From the NCBI GenBank assembly GCA_947626845.1, contig CANQTW010000017.1:1-47882 (forward strand): a stretch of DNA of 47,882 nucleotides, written 5' to 3'. Below, piece by piece: positions 39,387-47,830 of the stretch (the stretch's first letter is position 1; each line of letters starts with the position of its first letter). The position numbers and the translations under genes were made by a program. The DNA comes from an uncultured Oscillospiraceae bacterium. GTDB lineage: Bacteria > Bacillota > Clostridia > Oscillospirales > Oscillospiraceae. The notes beneath the pieces are model-generated. The model did no database searches. It was not told where the DNA came from and was given only the letters and a program-made list of their open reading frames with translations.

Positions 39387-40778
39387 ATGAAAAACTTCAA
39401 GTGGGATAAAAAGTATCTTTACTGGGGCGTGACGGCCTTCTGCGTGGTGGTGGCCAGCATCGCGTTTTTCTGGCTGCTGAACACATGGAACGGCGCCAGA
39501 CACGGCATCGGCGTGGTGCTTTCGGCGCTGTCACCGGTGATCTACGGGTTTATCATTGCCTACCTCCTCAACAAGATACTGACTATATTTGAAAACCGCG
39601 TCTTTAAGAAGCTCTGCGCGCGGATGTTCCCCAAAGACCCCGTCAAGGCCCGGAAGGCGGCGCGGATCTTTGGCATCATCGTGACGCTCCTGCTGGCGCT
39701 GGGCTTTATCGCGGGGCTGTTCGCCATCGTTCTGCCGGAGATCACCGCCGGCGTGGTGACCATCGTCACCAATTCCAGCGGTTATCTGGAGAGCGCCATC
39801 TCCTGGCTGGAAAAGACCTTTGACGGCTACGCCCTGGAGCCCATGGTGGTGGAGTGGATCAACACCATCTCTGAAAAGGTGGTGGACTGGCTGCAAAACG
39901 AGGTGCTGCCCAACATCACCACGTTCCTGTCCAGCGTCACCGGCGGGGTCATTTCCGTCATCAGCACCATTGTGGACCTGGCCATGGGCCTGGTGATTTC
40001 CGTGTATGTAATGTATAACAAGGAGACCTTCGCCGCCCAGGCCAAGAAGATCATCTACTCCCTCTTCCGGGTAAAGACCGCCAACGTGATCATGGAGGAG
40101 CTGAACTCCGTCAACGACGCCTTTGGCAGTTACATCGTGGGGACGGTCATCGATTCGCTGATCGTGGGGATTTTGAACTACATCTTTATGGCCATTATGA
40201 GGATGCCCTATATGGCGCTGGTCTCCATCATTGTGGCGGTGACGAACCTGATCCCCATGTTCGGCCCCATTATCGGCGCGGTGCCCTCCACCCTGCTGAT
40301 TTTGCTGGAGAACCCCACCCAGGCGCTGATCTTCGTGATCTTCACCGTGATCCTCCAGCAGATCGACGGCCAGATCCTCAAGCCCCGCATCCACTCCTCC
40401 CGCACGGGCCTGTCGGGCTTCTGGATCATGTTCGCCATCCTGTTCTTCGGTGGGCTGTTTGGCATCCTGGGCATGATCGTCGGCGTGCCCGTCACCACCG
40501 TTCTGTACAGCATGTTCCGGCGGCTCAACAACCGCCGTCTGCGGGGCCGCTCCCTGCCGGAGGACACCGCCTTTTACCAGGGCCTGGAGGCCATCGACCC
40601 GGAGACCCTGGCGCCCACCTACGCCGCCCCGGAGCCGGAGGAGCGGAGCTCCAGGGTGACCGGTATCCTCTCCAAACGGAAAAAGGGCGGCAAGTCCGCG
40701 CCGGCGGCGGAGGAGAAGGACGGCGCGGAGCCGGAAGAGGCCCGCGGCGCCCAGACGAAAGAGGAGACGAAAAAGTGA
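39387..40778 (+). CDS. AI-2E family transporter (PerM-like)
   Basis: A 463-residue membrane protein of the AI-2E/PerM exporter family, some members of which are Na+/H+ antiporters or exporters of small metabolites. Hydrophobic segments lie at about 10-30, 45-65, 95-120, 185-210, 245-285 and 300-355. The family motif is NLIPMFGPIIGAVPS around residue 285, with QQIDGQILKPRI after it. A charged Lys/Glu/Ala tail (about 395-463) is probably cytoplasmic. ATG 39387 follows AAAAGGAAG. It is 32 nt after rqcP, so probably co-transcribed. Substrate unknown. Confidence 0.9.
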   Translation: MKNFKWDKKYLYWGVTAFCVVVASIAFFWLLNTWNGARHGIGVVLSALSPVIYGFIIAYLLNKILTIFENRVFKKLCARMFPKDPVKARKAARIFGIIVTLLLALGFIAGLFAIVLPEITAGVVTIVTNSSGYLESAISWLEKTFDGYALEPMVVEWINTISEKVVDWLQNEVLPNITTFLSSVTGGVISVISTIVDLAMGLVISVYVMYNKETFAAQAKKIIYSLFRVKTANVIMEELNSVNDAFGSYIVGTVIDSLIVGILNYIFMAIMRMPYMALVSIIVAVTNLIPMFGPIIGAVPSTLLILLENPTQALIFVIFTVILQQIDGQILKPRIHSSRTGLSGFWIMFAILFFGGLFGILGMIVGVPVTTVLYSMFRRLNNRRLRGRSLPEDTAFYQGLEAIDPETLAPTYAAPEPEERSSRVTGILSKRKKGGKSAPAAEEKDGAEPEEARGAQTKEETKK

Positions 40779-40811
40779 CCGCCGCAAGGCTTTTTCCGTT
40801 CGGGACACGTC

Positions 40812-40840
40812 TTGACATTTCAGGGCGGGTATGATAAGAT
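40812..40840 (+). promoter_or_regulatory. Promoter of the pheST operon
   Basis: TTGACA (40812-40817), 17-bp spacer, TAAGAT (40835-40840), just upstream of the T-box leader. Confidence 0.8.
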
Positions 40841-40847
40841 ACATGAA

Positions 40848-41105
40848 AAAAAGTGACAAAAGCGTTGATGGAGACGGTGCGCCGCGGAAACCGCGTGACA
40901 GAGAGAGGGCCAGCTGCTGAGAGGCCCTTGACACGGGGCGGCGCAGTTCACTCCGAAGCTTCCCAGGGGAAAGGGTGATCCTCCGGTAGTCTGGGACGGC
41001 GGCCCCCGTTACAGGGCGTTCAAGTGTTGTCACTCCTTTGGCAAAAACACGGGTGGTACCGCGGAGCAAAGGCTTCGTCCCTGTTCGGGGCGGAGCTTTT
41101 TTATT
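40848..41105 (+). promoter_or_regulatory. T-box riboswitch, tRNA-Phe specific
   Basis: The leader carries the T-box sequence GGTGGTACCGCGG (41052-41064), whose TGG bulge pairs with the uncharged tRNA 3' end. A terminator/antiterminator hairpin follows (GCTTCGTCCC/GGGGCGGAGC then TTTTTTATTTTTT, 41071-41104). The stem I specifier reads TTC (40947-40949) in GCAGTTCAC, a phenylalanine codon, matching the downstream pheST genes. Uncharged tRNA-Phe should stabilise the antiterminator and allow synthesis of phenylalanyl-tRNA synthetase. Confidence 0.9.
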
Positions 41106-41110
41106 TTTTA

Positions 41111-41269
41111 TACTAATACTTGACTAAAATCTTTAATTCACGGCGGTCTTTTTTGCGCCATGCATCGTCAGACGGCTTGGCAATACACAAAGTATTCCCT
41201 GCGCCGTCTTCCTCGCCTGACACAAAAAATCCTCGCCGCTCGGTTAAATATTTTAATCAAATATTAGTA
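41111..41269 (+). repeat. Family III structured element, copy 2, between the T-box and pheS
   Basis: Bounded by TACTAATA/TATTAGTA (41111-41118 / 41262-41269) within longer imperfect inverted repeats. Internal stems: CGGCG/CGCCG, TTTTTTG/CAAAAAA (41149-41155 / 41223-41229), GACGGC/GCCGTC (41171-41176 / 41203-41208) and AATAC/GTATT. The internal loop TTGGC/CCCTG matches copy 1. It lies after the T-box terminator, so pheST read-through transcripts carry it. Confidence 0.7.
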
Positions 41270-41324
41270 TATGTGCCTTTATAAATGAAACCTGTTTAAT
41301 AATTTTTCCTTATGAGGTGCTTTT

Positions 41325-42347
41325 ATGGAATCAAAAATCAAAGACATGCGCGCGCAGGCGGCGGAGGCCATCGCCAGGGTGGGCTCCAAGGAGGAGCTGG
41401 ACGCCTTCTGGCAGCAGTTCCTCAGCAAGAAGGGCCGCGTCCAGGAGCTGATGAAGTCCCTGGGCAGCGTCGCGCCGGAGGAACGTCCGGCCATGGGCAA
41501 GCTGATCAACGAGTTCAAGGCCCAGGTCACGGCTCTCTACGATGAGGCGGCGGCGAAGATCGCCCAGGCGGAGCTCGCCCGTCGCAACGTGTCCGAGCAG
41601 ATCGACATCACCCTGCCGGCGAAATGCCGGGAGGAGGGGGCGCTCCACCCCATCACCCTCACGAAAAACCAGATGATCTCCGTCTTTTCCGGTATGGGCT
41701 TTGAGATTTACGAGGGGCCGGAGATCGAGGACGACGACCACAACTTCACCCGCCTGAACGTGGCGAAAAACCACCCGGCCAGGGACATGCAGGACACCTT
41801 TTACATCACCGAGGACATCCTGCTGCGCACCCAGACAAGCCCCGGCCAGATACGGGTCATGGACGCCCAGAAGCCGCCCATCAAGGTGCTGGTGCCGGGC
41901 CGCGTCTTCCGCTCCGACAGCGATGCCACCCATTCCCCCCAGTTCCACCAGATGGAGGGCCTGGTGGTGGACAGGCACATCACCCTCTGCGACCTGCAGG
42001 GGATGCTGGACGAGTTTGTGAAGAAGCTCTTCGGAGACGGCGTCAAGACGCGCCTGCGCCCCAGCTACTTCCCCTTTACGGAACCCAGCGTGGAGGTGGA
42101 CGTCAGCTGCTTTGAGTGCGGTGGGCACGGCTGCGGCCTCTGCAAGGGCACCGGCTGGATCGAGATTTTGGGCGGCGGCATCGTCCACCGCAAGGTCCTG
42201 GAGAATTGCGGCATCGACTCCGGCGAATACTCCGGCCTGGCCTTCGGCATCGGCATCGAGCGTGTGGCCATGCTCAAATACGGCATCAACAACATCGGCC
42301 TTTTCTATGAGAACGATCTTCGTTTTCTCAGGCAGTTCAAACAGTAA
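41325..42347 (+). CDS. pheS: Phenylalanyl-tRNA synthetase alpha subunit
   Basis: Catalytic subunit of the alpha2-beta2 enzyme. 340 residues. The N-terminal coiled coil (1-90) that contacts tRNA is followed by [20 protein letters not shown], the class II core with [14 protein letters not shown] (motif 2) and [17 protein letters not shown]-terminal [18 protein letters not shown] is motif 3. The [17 protein letters not shown] segment is normal for this group. ATG 41325 follows TATGAGGTGC. Controlled by the upstream T-box and followed 14 nt later by pheT. Confidence 0.96.
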   Translation: MESKIKDMRAQAAEAIARVGSKEELDAFWQQFLSKKGRVQELMKSLGSVAPEERPAMGKLINEFKAQVTALYDEAAAKIAQAELARRNVSEQIDITLPAKCREEGALHPITLTKNQMISVFSGMGFEIYEGPEIEDDDHNFTRLNVAKNHPARDMQDTFYITEDILLRTQTSPGQIRVMDAQKPPIKVLVPGRVFRSDSDATHSPQFHQMEGLVVDRHITLCDLQGMLDEFVKKLFGDGVKTRLRPSYFPFTEPSVEVDVSCFECGGHGCGLCKGTGWIEILGGGIVHRKVLENCGIDSGEYSGLAFGIGIERVAMLKYGINNIGLFYENDLRFLRQFKQ

Positions 42348-42361
42348 GGGGGTTGACGGAT

Positions 42362-44803
42362 ATGAAAGTACCGTTCAGTTGGCTCAAGGAGTTCGTCGAC
42401 ATCGACATAACCGCCGCCCAGCTTGAGGAGAAGCTTTTCGGCTGCGGCTTTGAGGTGGAGGAGGTTATCGACACCGGCAAGGACATCTCCGGGGTTGTGG
42501 TGGGAAAAGTGGTGGAGTGCGAGGCCATCCCGGACACCCATCTGCACGTCTGCAAGGTGGACGCGGCGGGAGAGGCTCTCCTGCAGATCTGCTGCGGCGC
42601 GGACAACGTGCGCGCCGGCGGGGTCTATCCCGTGGCCCTTCAGGGCGCCACGGTGTATGAGACGGCGGCGGACCACGAGACGGTCCTGGGCGTGGCCACC
42701 ATCAAAAAGGGAAAGATGCGGGGGTACGCCAGCGAGGGGATGCTGTGCTCCGGTACGGAGCTGGGCCTCAACGAGGACCTCTACCCCGGCGCGGGCTACT
42801 GCGGCCTGCTGGAGCTGCCGGAGGACGCCCCCCTGGGCGCGGATGTGAAGCCTCTGGTGGGCCTGGACGAGGTGGTCTTTGATATCTCCATCACCTCCAA
42901 CCGAGCCGACTGCCAGTCGATCCTGGGCATCGCCCGCGAGGTGGCGGCCATTCTGGATAAGCCCCTCAAAATGCCGGCCACGGACTACACCCAGACGGAC
43001 GTGACCTATCCGGGCCTGGACATCACCGTGGAGGCCCCCGACCTGTGCCCCCGGTATCTGGGCCACTGGGTACGGAACATCACCCCCGGCGTCTCTCCGG
43101 CCTGGATGCGCCGCCATCTGGCGCTGTGCGGCCTGAGAAGCATCAGCAACATCGTGGATATCACGAACTATGTGATGCTGGAGATCGGCCAGCCCATGCA
43201 CGCCTTTGACATGGACACCCTGGAGAGCCACCGGATCATCGTGCGCAGGGCGGCGGAGGGCGAGACCATCACCACCCTGGACGGCAAGACGTTCAGGCTC
43301 AATACGCAGAACCTGGTCATCTGCGACGGCCACAAGCCCGTGGCCCTGGCGGGCATCATGGGCGGCCTCAACAGCGAGATCACGGAGAATACCCGCCAGC
43401 TGCTCTTTGAATCGGCCAAATTCACCCGCGACAACGTCCGCCGGACGGCCCGCAGTCTGGGCCAGAACACCGACGCCTCCGCCCACTATGAGAAGGGCAT
43501 CTCCGAGTACACCTGTGAGCTGGGGATGGCCAGGGCCCTGCACCTTATCCAGGAGCTGGACTGCGGCGAGATCACGTCCAGTGAGTTTGACCGCGGCGCC
43601 GGCGCCCCCAGGGAGGGCAAGCGTTTCACCGCTACCGTCTCCGGCATCAACGATATTTTGGGCATCCAGGTCCCGGCGGACACCGTGGTGGACATCCTGC
43701 GCCGCCTGGACTTCCGGGTGGAGCGGGACGGCGACACGCTGGACGTGACCGCGCCCCGCTGGCGGGAGGACATCGAGATCGGCGAGCCGGACCTGGCCGA
43801 GGAGGTCATCCGGGAGTACGGCTATGAGCATATCGTCCCCACCTTCCTGAAGGACGCCGCCGTCACCAACGGCGGCCTGACCGCGGAGCAGGAGCGGGTC
43901 AACAAGCTCAAGCGGGTCATGTGCGCCCAGGGCTTCTATGAGACCTCCACCCTGGCCTTCTACGCCGACGCGGACCTGGACGGCCTGCGCCTGCCGGAGG
44001 ACGCCCCGGAACGGAACGCCATCAAGATCATGAACCCCATTTCGGTGAACCTGACCACCATGCGCACCACGCTGGCGCCCTCCATGCTGAGGACCGTGGT
44101 GGAAAACCTCAAGCGGGGCAACAGCGCCGGACGGATCTTTGAGTTCGGCAGCATCTACGTCCCCAAGGCTTTGCCGGTGACGGAGCTGCCCCTTGAGGTC
44201 CCCCATCTGGGCTTCGCGCTCTTTGGCGATAACGAGGACTTCTTCACCGCCAAGGGGGCCGTAGAGGCCCTGGGAGCGGCCTTCCACGTGAAATTCGACT
44301 ATGAGCGGGCCGCGGATGTGAGCTGGCTCCACCCCGGCGTCTCCGCCCGCATCATGGTGGGGAACACGCCGGTGGGCGTGTTCGGCAAGCTCTCCAACGA
44401 GATCGGCCCCACCCTGGACCTGCCCAAGGACAGCAAGGGCGGCGGCAGTATCTATCTGGGCGAGATCGATTACGCGGCCCTCTCCGAACTGTTCCCGTCG
44501 GCGCTGCGCTACGAGCCCATCTCCGATTTTCCGGATGTGGACAGGGACCTGTCCCTGGTGGTGGATGAGAACGTCACCTGCGGCCAGCTTGTCTCCGTGA
44601 TCCGCGGCAGGCGCAAGGCCGTCAAGTCCGTGGAGCTTTTCGACGTCTACCGCGGCAAGCAGGTGGGCGAGGGCAAAAAGAGCATGAGCTTCAAGATCGT
44701 CTTTACCCCCTCGGACAAGGCCCTGGAGCCAAAGGAGCTGGATCACTTCATCAAGGGCATCCTCTTTGACCTGAAGGCCAAGCTGAACGCGGACATCCGC
44801 TGA
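42362..44803 (+). CDS. pheT: Phenylalanyl-tRNA synthetase beta subunit
   Basis: Beta subunit with tRNA binding and editing. 813 residues. Domains in order: N-terminal OB-fold tRNA-binding domain (about 40-150), B3/B4 editing domain (220-395; EIGQPMHAFDMD, GGLNSEITENTRQLLFESA), B5 domain (400-475), catalytic-like core and a C-terminal ferredoxin-fold anticodon-binding domain (720-813; YEPISDFPDVDRDLSLVV, FKIVFTPSDKALEPKE). I chose ATG 42362, as AAGGGGG lies 9 nt upstream; a TTG 9 nt earlier is too close to that site. Confidence 0.96.
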   Translation: MKVPFSWLKEFVDIDITAAQLEEKLFGCGFEVEEVIDTGKDISGVVVGKVVECEAIPDTHLHVCKVDAAGEALLQICCGADNVRAGGVYPVALQGATVYETAADHETVLGVATIKKGKMRGYASEGMLCSGTELGLNEDLYPGAGYCGLLELPEDAPLGADVKPLVGLDEVVFDISITSNRADCQSILGIAREVAAILDKPLKMPATDYTQTDVTYPGLDITVEAPDLCPRYLGHWVRNITPGVSPAWMRRHLALCGLRSISNIVDITNYVMLEIGQPMHAFDMDTLESHRIIVRRAAEGETITTLDGKTFRLNTQNLVICDGHKPVALAGIMGGLNSEITENTRQLLFESAKFTRDNVRRTARSLGQNTDASAHYEKGISEYTCELGMARALHLIQELDCGEITSSEFDRGAGAPREGKRFTATVSGINDILGIQVPADTVVDILRRLDFRVERDGDTLDVTAPRWREDIEIGEPDLAEEVIREYGYEHIVPTFLKDAAVTNGGLTAEQERVNKLKRVMCAQGFYETSTLAFYADADLDGLRLPEDAPERNAIKIMNPISVNLTTMRTTLAPSMLRTVVENLKRGNSAGRIFEFGSIYVPKALPVTELPLEVPHLGFALFGDNEDFFTAKGAVEALGAAFHVKFDYERAADVSWLHPGVSARIMVGNTPVGVFGKLSNEIGPTLDLPKDSKGGGSIYLGEIDYAALSELFPSALRYEPISDFPDVDRDLSLVVDENVTCGQLVSVIRGRRKAVKSVELFDVYRGKQVGEGKKSMSFKIVFTPSDKALEPKELDHFIKGILFDLKAKLNADIR

Positions 44804-44854
44804 CACCGCGCATGTCGCCGGAAAAAGAGTAAAGGGAGGTTTGTCAGTACGCCG

Positions 44855-45541
44855 ATGTATATTCAATACACCATGCCCCTCCGGTTCTCAGAGGCGGATT
44901 TCACCGCCGCGGGGGCGGTGCGGGCCTCCCGCATCCTCCACGCCTTTCAGGACATCGCCAAGGCCCACGCCTCCTCGGCGGGGCTGGGGTTTGAGGAGCT
45001 TATCGCCAGAAACCTCATCTGGGTCATCGCAAAATACCGCTTTCGGGTCAACGAAAGGCTGGAGCCGAAGACGGAATACACCCTACTCAGCTACCCCCGA
45101 CGCACCGGATCGCTGATCTATGACCGCGACTTCCACATCCTCTCCCCCACGGGGGAGGAGACGGTCACCGGCACCAGCCAGTGGTGCATCGTCAACGCCG
45201 TCACCCGCCACGTGGAGCAGACGGACCTGGATTTCGCGGGCGTTTACAACCCGGAGCCGGCCATGCCGGAGGGCATCGGGCGTATCCGGCCCAAGGAGCT
45301 GACGCCGGCGGGGCGCCACACGGTCACCGGAGAGGACCTGGACGAGAACGACCACACCAACAACTGCCGCTATGCCGATATGGCGCTGGACGTCCTCGGC
45401 ATCGAGTCGGTGCGGGAGCTGACCATGAACTTCGCCTCCGAGACGCGGCTGGGGGACGAGATAGAGCTGTACACGGGCCCCGGCGGCATCGCGGCGGGCA
45501 AGCATAACGGCGAACTGGTTTTTGCCGCGAAGGCGGAGTAA
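44855..45541 (+). CDS. Acyl-ACP thioesterase
   Basis: A 228-residue double-hotdog protein of the acyl-[acyl carrier protein] thioesterase family (FatA/FatB-like), which releases free fatty acids from ACP. The N-terminal MPLRFSEADFTAAGAVRASRIL hotdog includes the SEAD turn. LIWVIAKYRFRV and SQWCIVNAVTRHVEQTD follow, and the second half has the catalytic-type motif DLDENDHTNNCRYADMALD (Asp/Asn/His). ATG 44855 is poorly spaced from the nearest GGGAGG (about 16 nt); no better start is in frame. It lies 51 nt after pheT and may be in the same transcript. A strong antisense promoter lies just past its stop. Confidence 0.88.
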   Translation: MYIQYTMPLRFSEADFTAAGAVRASRILHAFQDIAKAHASSAGLGFEELIARNLIWVIAKYRFRVNERLEPKTEYTLLSYPRRTGSLIYDRDFHILSPTGEETVTGTSQWCIVNAVTRHVEQTDLDFAGVYNPEPAMPEGIGRIRPKELTPAGRHTVTGEDLDENDHTNNCRYADMALDVLGIESVRELTMNFASETRLGDEIELYTGPGGIAAGKHNGELVFAAKAE

Positions 45542-45581
45542 AACTGCCGGACGGTGGGCGTCCGGCCCCGCTATGGTTTGG

Positions 45582-45610
45582 AGTATATCACAGAATTGCT
45601 CGTTTGTCAA
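45582..45610 (-). promoter_or_regulatory. Consensus promoter antisense to the thioesterase
   Basis: Minus strand TTGACA (45605-45610), 17-bp spacer, TATACT (45582-45587). The RNA would start near 45575 and quickly form a CCGGAC/GTCCGG hairpin followed by CAGTTTTA. It would then run into the thioesterase gene in antisense. Confidence 0.55.
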
Positions 45611-45682
45611 GTAAAAATATAATAAAAATAATTAATTTTTTGTAAACAAACAGACCATACGAGTGTTGAGCCGTAAAAAACA

Positions 45683-45740
45683 GGGGGACCGACCTGAACG
45701 CCGCGCGTGAGCGGTCAGGGCGGTCCCCCGATTTTCTTTT
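45683..45740 (+). terminator. Terminator before the glycosyltransferase gene
   Basis: GGGGGACCG..CCTGA.CGC pairs with GCG.TCAGG..CGGTCCCCC, followed by ATTTTCTTTT. Confidence 0.85.
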
Positions 45741-45752
45741 GGCCATTAATAC

Positions 45753-45801
45753 TTTCTTAAACGTTTTTCGGATTTTTTCTTAACCGCGCCTCTGGTATGA
45801 T
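45753..45801 (+). promoter_or_regulatory. Promoter with direct repeats upstream of GT2
   Basis: Two TTTCTTAA repeats (45753-45760 and 45776-45783, 23 bp apart) precede TATGAT (45796-45801). They occupy the place of a -35 box, as in promoters activated by OmpR-type response regulators. No regulator gene is nearby. Confidence 0.45.
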
Positions 45802-45830
45802 GAATCCATCAAAAAAAGGGAGGCGCGGTC

Positions 45831-47069
45831 ATGTCACTGTTGCGCACGGTCAACGCCGTTTTGTCGATCCTCTTTTTCACCTGCTATTTTTACCAGCTTG
45901 TCTATCTGTTGATCCCGCTGATCCGGCGGGACAGGCCCCACACGCCGGAGGTCCTCCACCGGTACGCGGTGCTGATCGCCGCCCGCAACGAGGAGGCGGT
46001 CATCGGGAACCTGATCGAGTCCGTCAAACATCAGGACTATCCGGAGGAGCTGGTCAGCGTCTTTGTGGCGGCGGACAACTGCACCGACGCCACCGCCGAG
46101 GCCGCCCGACGGGCCGGCGCCACGGTGTATGAGCGGTTCGACAAGGTGCATGTGGGGAAGGGCTACGCCCTGGATTTCCTGCTGCGGCAGATCAGGCGGG
46201 AGCGGGGAGACGTGTTTGACGGGTATTTCGTCTTTGACGCGGACAACCTGCTGACGCCGGGGTACATCACCGCCATGAACCGGCAGTTTGGCGACGGGCA
46301 CAGGATCGTCACCAGCTACCGCAACTCCAAGAATTTCGGCGACAACTGGATCAGCGCCGGGTACGCCCTGTGGTTTTTACGGGACGCGGAGTATCTCAAC
46401 CACGCCCGTGCCCTCATCGGCTCCAGCGCCGTGGTGTCCGGGACGGGCTTTTTGGTGGGACGGGAGATCCTTGACCGGAACGGCGGCTGGCCCTTCCACA
46501 CCCTGACGGAGGACACGGAGTTCACGGCGGACTGCATGATCCGAGGGGACAGGATCGGCTACGCGCATGACGCGGAGCTTTTCGACGAGCAGCCGGTCAA
46601 ATTCAGCCAGTCCTGGCGGCAGAGGATGCGCTGGTCCAGGGGCTTTTTGCAGGTGTTCCGCCTGTACGGCGGGCGGCTTCTCTCAGGCGCGGCCCACGGC
46701 AGTTTTTCCTGCTTCGACATGGTGATGTCCATTATGCCGGCCATCGTCCTGGCGACCCTGGGGATACTCATCAACGGGGCCGTGTCGGTGCTGACGCTGC
46801 TGTCCGGCGGCACACTGCTGGAGGTGCTCCTCCCGGCGGCGCGCTCCTTTGCCGGGACGTATCTTTTCATGCTGTTCCTGGGCGCCCTGACCACCGCCAA
46901 GGAGTGGCGCCATATCCATACCACGGCGGCCAAAAAACTGCTGTACACCATGACCTTCCCGGTCTTTATGATGACCTACATCCCCATCTCCATCTGCGCC
47001 CTGTTCCGGAAGGTGGAGTGGAAGCCCATCGAGCATAAGGTCAACGTGTCCATCAAGGACCTGGTCTGA
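45831..47069 (+). CDS. Membrane family 2 glycosyltransferase
   Basis: A 412-residue processive-type GT2 enzyme similar to BcsA/NodC/PgaC relatives. An N-terminal membrane segment (about 7-30) is followed by the GT-A domain: AVLIAARNEEAVIGN, VAADNCTDAT, DAD (136-138, metal/UDP-sugar), TED (226-228, catalytic base) and QRMRW (264-268, product binding). Three further hydrophobic segments span about 280-395. It probably polymerises or transfers a sugar at the membrane; the product is unknown and no partner genes are adjacent except a small membrane protein. ATG 45831 has GGGAGG 9 nt upstream. Confidence 0.92.
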   Translation: MSLLRTVNAVLSILFFTCYFYQLVYLLIPLIRRDRPHTPEVLHRYAVLIAARNEEAVIGNLIESVKHQDYPEELVSVFVAADNCTDATAEAARRAGATVYERFDKVHVGKGYALDFLLRQIRRERGDVFDGYFVFDADNLLTPGYITAMNRQFGDGHRIVTSYRNSKNFGDNWISAGYALWFLRDAEYLNHARALIGSSAVVSGTGFLVGREILDRNGGWPFHTLTEDTEFTADCMIRGDRIGYAHDAELFDEQPVKFSQSWRQRMRWSRGFLQVFRLYGGRLLSGAAHGSFSCFDMVMSIMPAIVLATLGILINGAVSVLTLLSGGTLLEVLLPAARSFAGTYLFMLFLGALTTAKEWRHIHTTAAKKLLYTMTFPVFMMTYIPISICALFRKVEWKPIEHKVNVSIKDLV

Positions 47070-47112
47070 TAGGAATTTTCAATGGATATTAGGATGAAAG
47101 GAGTATCGATCC

Positions 47113-47355
47113 ATGAAAAACCGCGCGCTCCAGTCCGCCGTCCTGTTTCTCCTGGCGGCAGTCGTCATCTACTTTGCCCTGAGCGTCTTGGTGCCGGGCT
47201 GGCATCTGAAGCTCTCGGCCTCCCCCATGACGGTGCTGTTTGAAAATCTCAAGCATATGGTCTTTTTAAAGCTCCTCATCACCCTCCCTCTGTCCACCCT
47301 TATCACCGCCCTGCCGATCCTGGCGGAGAAGGTGGAGAAGGGCGGGAAAGAGTAA
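47113..47355 (+). CDS. Small two-helix membrane protein
   Basis: I do not recognise this 80-residue protein. It has a hydrophobic helix at about 8-28 (SAVLFLLAAVVIYFALSVL), a short loop with GWHLKLSASP, and a second helix at about 49-69 (FLKLLITLPLSTLITALPI). The C terminus is charged (EKVEKGGKE). ATG 47113 follows AAAGGAGTATCG, a good site. It lies 43 nt after the GT2 gene on the same strand, so it may be a partner or stabilising subunit. Family I copy 4 starts about 10 nt after the stop. Confidence 0.75.
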   Translation: MKNRALQSAVLFLLAAVVIYFALSVLVPGWHLKLSASPMTVLFENLKHMVFLKLLITLPLSTLITALPILAEKVEKGGKE

Positions 47356-47365
47356 GTGGGGCAAA

Positions 47366-47830
47366 AAGGTTGTCCGCCTTCCAGGCGGACGGGGGATTAC
47401 TTTCTCCTCTTTTGTCTCGTCAAAAGAGGAGAAAGTAACAAAGAGGAGAAAAACGAGTCAAGGGGGATTCCGATTTTCCCCCTTGACAATCCCCTTTTAA
47501 AAACGGCCAGAGGGGGGCTTGCGAGCCCCCCATCTGGATTCCCCCCAGGGAGCGCCCGCGGGAAGGCATCCCGTAGGGATGGGGCCCCCGCCGAACGATA
47601 GTTCGGTGGGGAGAGGAAGAGCCAAGCCCGCGCCTGAGCCCTGGCGTTTACGCCGGGGCGAGGTTAAGCGGCTTGTGCGATGACGAGTAGGGGCCAGACC
47701 CGCTCGGCCCGCCGCACGGCGGCGGAAGATTGAATCAGAAGGGGAACCCTGACGGTTCCCCTTCCAATCCCTTCCCTCCGAATATCTGAAAATCTGTTTA
47801 AGAAACCGTAGGGGCGGGTTCAATGTCAAG
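47366..47830 (+). repeat. Family I multi-hairpin element, copy 4 (long form, interrupted)
   Basis: GTCCGCCTTCCAGGCGGAC; TTCTCCTCTTTTG/CAAAAGAGGAGAA; anchor GTAACAAAGAGGAG; GTCAAGGGGG/CCCCCTTGAC; AAAAACGGCCAGAGG stem with GCTTGCGAGC; ATCCCGTAGGGAT; then a family IV block (47605-47690); then CCGCCGCACGGCGG and AAGGGGAACC/GGTTCCCCTT. It is cut at GGCGGGTTCA, where copies 1 and 3 continue AAAACCCGCC. Confidence 0.75.
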
